Shown here: piece after piece, positions 62,251-64,000 of the stretch
Numbering within the stretch: position 1 is the first letter of the stretch
Layout of the letters: every line of letters starts with the position of its first letter
Source: Streptomyces sedi
Lineage (GTDB): Bacteria; Actinomycetota; Actinomycetes; Streptomycetales; Streptomycetaceae
Direction of reading: 5' to 3'
NCBI RefSeq assembly: GCF_006335015.1
Contig: NZ_VDGT01000020.1
Span: 1 to 64,000, forward strand
DNA: 64,000 nt
The notes under the pieces: model-generated
Told to the model about the DNA's origin: nothing
Database searches by the model: none
What the model saw: only the letters and a program-made list of their open reading frames with translations
Program-made: the position numbers and the translations under genes

Positions 62251-63414
62251 TCACTCGGCGGCCGGGACGGGGGTGTGCACGGCGTTCTTCTCCGCGCTCT
62301 CCTCGATGGCGGCGAGCACCCGCTGCACCTGGAGGCCGTCGGCGAACGAGGGCCTGGGCTGGGTGCCGTCGGCGATCGCCTGCACCAGGTCCCTCGCCTG
62401 GTGGGCGAAGGTGTGCTCGTAGCCGAGCCCGTGACCCGGGGGCCACCAGCCCTCAAGGAACGGGTGGTCCGGCTCGGTCACCAGGATCCGCCGGAAACCG
62501 CCCTCGCTGGCCGGCTGGTCGTTGTCGTAGAACTCCAGCTCGTTCAGCCGCTCCAGGTCGAACGCCAACGCGCCGCGAGAGCCGTTGAGTTCGACGCGCA
62601 GCGCGTTCTTGCGGCCGGTGGCGAACCGGCTGACCTCGAAGGAAGCCAGCGCCCCCGAGGTCAGCCGGCCGCTGAACAGAGCGGCGTCGTCGACCGTGAC
62701 CTGGCCGACCCCGCTGCCGTCCGGCAGCTCCCGCTCCTTGACGAAGGTCTCGGTGTGCGCCGAGACGCCGGTGATCAGCTCGCCGGTGAGGTGCTGCGTC
62801 AGGTCGACGACATGCGCGCCGAGGTCGCCGAGCGCGCCGGAGCCGGCCAGCTCCTTGCGGAGCCGCCAGACCAGCTTCAGCTCGGGGTCGGCTCCCCAGT
62901 CCTGGAGGTAGACGGCGCGGACGTGGCGCAGTTCGCCGATCCGGCCGTCGGCGACCAGCTTGCGCGCGAGCGCCAGCGCCGGCACGCGGCGGTAGTTGAA
63001 GCCGACCATCGTCAACTGGCCGCGTTCGCGCGCGGCTTCGGCGGCGGCGACCATGGCCTCGGCCTCGGCGACCGTGTTGGCCAGCGGCTTCTCGCACAGC
63101 ACGTGCTTGCCGGCCTCCAGCGCGGCGATGGCGATCTCCGCGTGGCTGTCGCCGGGTGAGCAGATGTCGACCAGCTGGACGTCGTCCCTGGCGATCAGCG
63201 CGCGCCAGTCGGTCTCGGTGGCTGCCCAGCCGAGCTTGTCGGCTGCCGCGGTGGCCTTCGCCTGGTCACGGCCGCACACCGCGGCCATGACCGGCGAGAG
63301 GGGAAGGTCGAAGGCACGCCCGACGGTGCGCCACCCCTGGGAGTGCGCGGCGCCCATGAAGGCGTAGCCGACCATGCCCACACCGAGGGTCGGGCTTGTG
63401 GAGGGGTTTGGCAT
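62251..63414 (-). CDS. Gfo/Idh/MocA family oxidoreductase
   Basis: This 387-residue protein has an N-terminal NAD-binding Rossmann domain (GVGMVGYAFMGAAHSQGW) and the family motif CEKPLANTVAEA with the catalytic Lys near residue 110, followed by the C-terminal alpha/beta domain. It oxidises a sugar or inositol derivative. The next gene downstream is a sugar isomerase and the upstream neighbour is a sugar-binding protein, which fits a catabolic operon. Confidence 0.9.
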   Translation of the reverse strand: MPNPSTSPTLGVGMVGYAFMGAAHSQGWRTVGRAFDLPLSPVMAAVCGRDQAKATAAADKLGWAATETDWRALIARDDVQLVDICSPGDSHAEIAIAALEAGKHVLCEKPLANTVAEAEAMVAAAEAARERGQLTMVGFNYRRVPALALARKLVADGRIGELRHVRAVYLQDWGADPELKLVWRLRKELAGSGALGDLGAHVVDLTQHLTGELITGVSAHTETFVKERELPDGSGVGQVTVDDAALFSGRLTSGALASFEVSRFATGRKNALRVELNGSRGALAFDLERLNELEFYDNDQPASEGGFRRILVTEPDHPFLEGWWPPGHGLGYEHTFAHQARDLVQAIADGTQPRPSFADGLQVQRVLAAIEESAEKNAVHTPVPAAE

Positions 63415-63427
63415 GGAGGAATCCCTG

Positions 63428-64000
63428 TCAGTTGAAACCGGTCGGCAGGTACTGCTCGACGTTGTCCTTGGTCACGACCGCCGAGTAGAGCTGGATGAAG
63501 GACGGGATCTCGAACTCGGCGAGCCCGCCGATCCCCTTCGCCTGGGCGCAGGCCCGCGCCAGGTCGATCGCCGATGCGGCCATCGTCGGCGGGTAGAGCA
63601 CCGTGGCCTTGAGCACGGTGTTGTCCGCCTGGATGGCCTCCATCACGTGCTGGGAGCCGGCTCCGCCCACCATGAAGAACTCGTCGCGGCCGGCCTGGTC
63701 GATGGCGCGCTCGGCGCCCACGCCCTGGTCGTCGTCGTGGTTCCACAGGGCGTCGAACTCGGGGACGGCCTGGAGCAGGCCGGACATGACGTCCTGGCCG
63801 GACTCGACGGTGAACTCCGCCGCCTGGCGGGCGACCTTCTCGATGTTCGGGTAGTTCGCGAGCGCGTCGTCGAAGCCCTGGGTGCGCTGCACGGTGAGTT
63901 CGAGGTTGTCCGGGCCCGAGAGTTCGACGACCCTCGCCCCCTCCACGTCCTTGAGCTGCTCGCCGATGTAGTGGCCGGCGTTCAACCCCATACCGTAGTT
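63428..64000 (-). CDS. Sugar-binding protein (RbsB type), C-terminal part
   Basis: The frame is open to the window edge and gives 191 residues of the C-terminal half of a periplasmic-binding-like protein: GARVVELSGPDNLELTVQRTQGFDDAL, LLQAVPEFDALWNHDDDQGVGAERAI and VLYPPTMAASAIDLARA. This is typical for ribose/inositol/xylose-type sugar-binding proteins. The export signal lies outside the window. It heads the genes for oxidoreductase and isomerase, 13 bases before the oxidoreductase start. Confidence 0.87.
   Translation of the reverse strand, partial: NYGMGLNAGHYIGEQLKDVEGARVVELSGPDNLELTVQRTQGFDDALANYPNIEKVARQAAEFTVESGQDVMSGLLQAVPEFDALWNHDDDQGVGAERAIDQAGRDEFFMVGGAGSQHVMEAIQADNTVLKATVLYPPTMAASAIDLARACAQAKGIGGLAEFEIPSFIQLYSAVVTKDNVEQYLPTGFN

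Overview
The window is very GC-rich DNA with strong G/C third-position bias, GTG/TTG starts and rare TTA codons. It carries a type III PKS/P450 pair, baeRF, DUF3140, an F420-type LLM oxidoreductase, Methyltransf_19 proteins and split LigD-type repair enzymes. Together these point to a chromosomal segment of Streptomyces or a close relative. I see no rRNA, tRNA, insertion sequence, prophage or CRISPR array.

Layout. 1-114: 3' end of a 6-phosphogluconate dehydrogenase gene. 164-8687 (minus): a LacI regulator followed by a Dpp/Opp-type ABC importer (lipoprotein, ATPase, two permeases, ATPase) and a GH1 beta-glucosidase. 9065-17649: an LLM oxidoreductase, a DyP peroxidase with a C-terminal lectin-like domain, a PfpI-family protein, a baeRF protein, transketolase, a nucleotidyltransferase-like protein and a TPR protein. 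17774-19796: an MFS exporter and a DinB protein. 19877-30589: a ROK regulator divergent from a second Dpp-type importer in which permease and ATPase are fused, then a GH2 beta-mannosidase and a LacI-like sensor protein without a DNA-binding head. 30773-33172: P450 plus 1,3,6,8-tetrahydroxynaphthalene synthase. 33235-38509: a Nudix hydrolase and stand-alone NHEJ-type ligase and polymerase, flanked by two paralogous methyltransferases. 38639-39652: a 2-hydroxyacid dehydrogenase.

39741-40290 is a non-coding tandem-repeat block. 40343-45795: biotin genes (bioF divergent from bioB-bioA-bioD) plus a phosphotransferase. 45881-48971: a secreted esterase, a divergent PucR-type regulator with a TTA codon at position 5, and a carboxylesterase. 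49507-57444: a LacI-controlled sugar importer with GH1 beta-glucosidase and GH31 alpha-xylosidase, which fits xyloglucan-oligosaccharide use. 57530-57888 holds a second block of the same repeat family. 58019-61133: a small ORF, an HhH-GPD-like protein, a DUF3140 protein, an MBL-fold hydrolase and gluconokinase. 61214-64000: a sugar isomerase/epimerase, an oxidoreductase and a truncated sugar-binding protein.

The main theme is oligosaccharide foraging. Three separate importer plus glycosidase loci each have their own regulator (LacI, ROK, LacI), and promoter/operator sites can be read for all three. The strongest novelty candidates are the ROK-linked operator pair that joins the transporter operon to the mannosidase operon, the permease-ATPase fusion in that transporter, the headless LacI-like sensor coupled to the mannosidase gene, and the DyP-lectin fusion.
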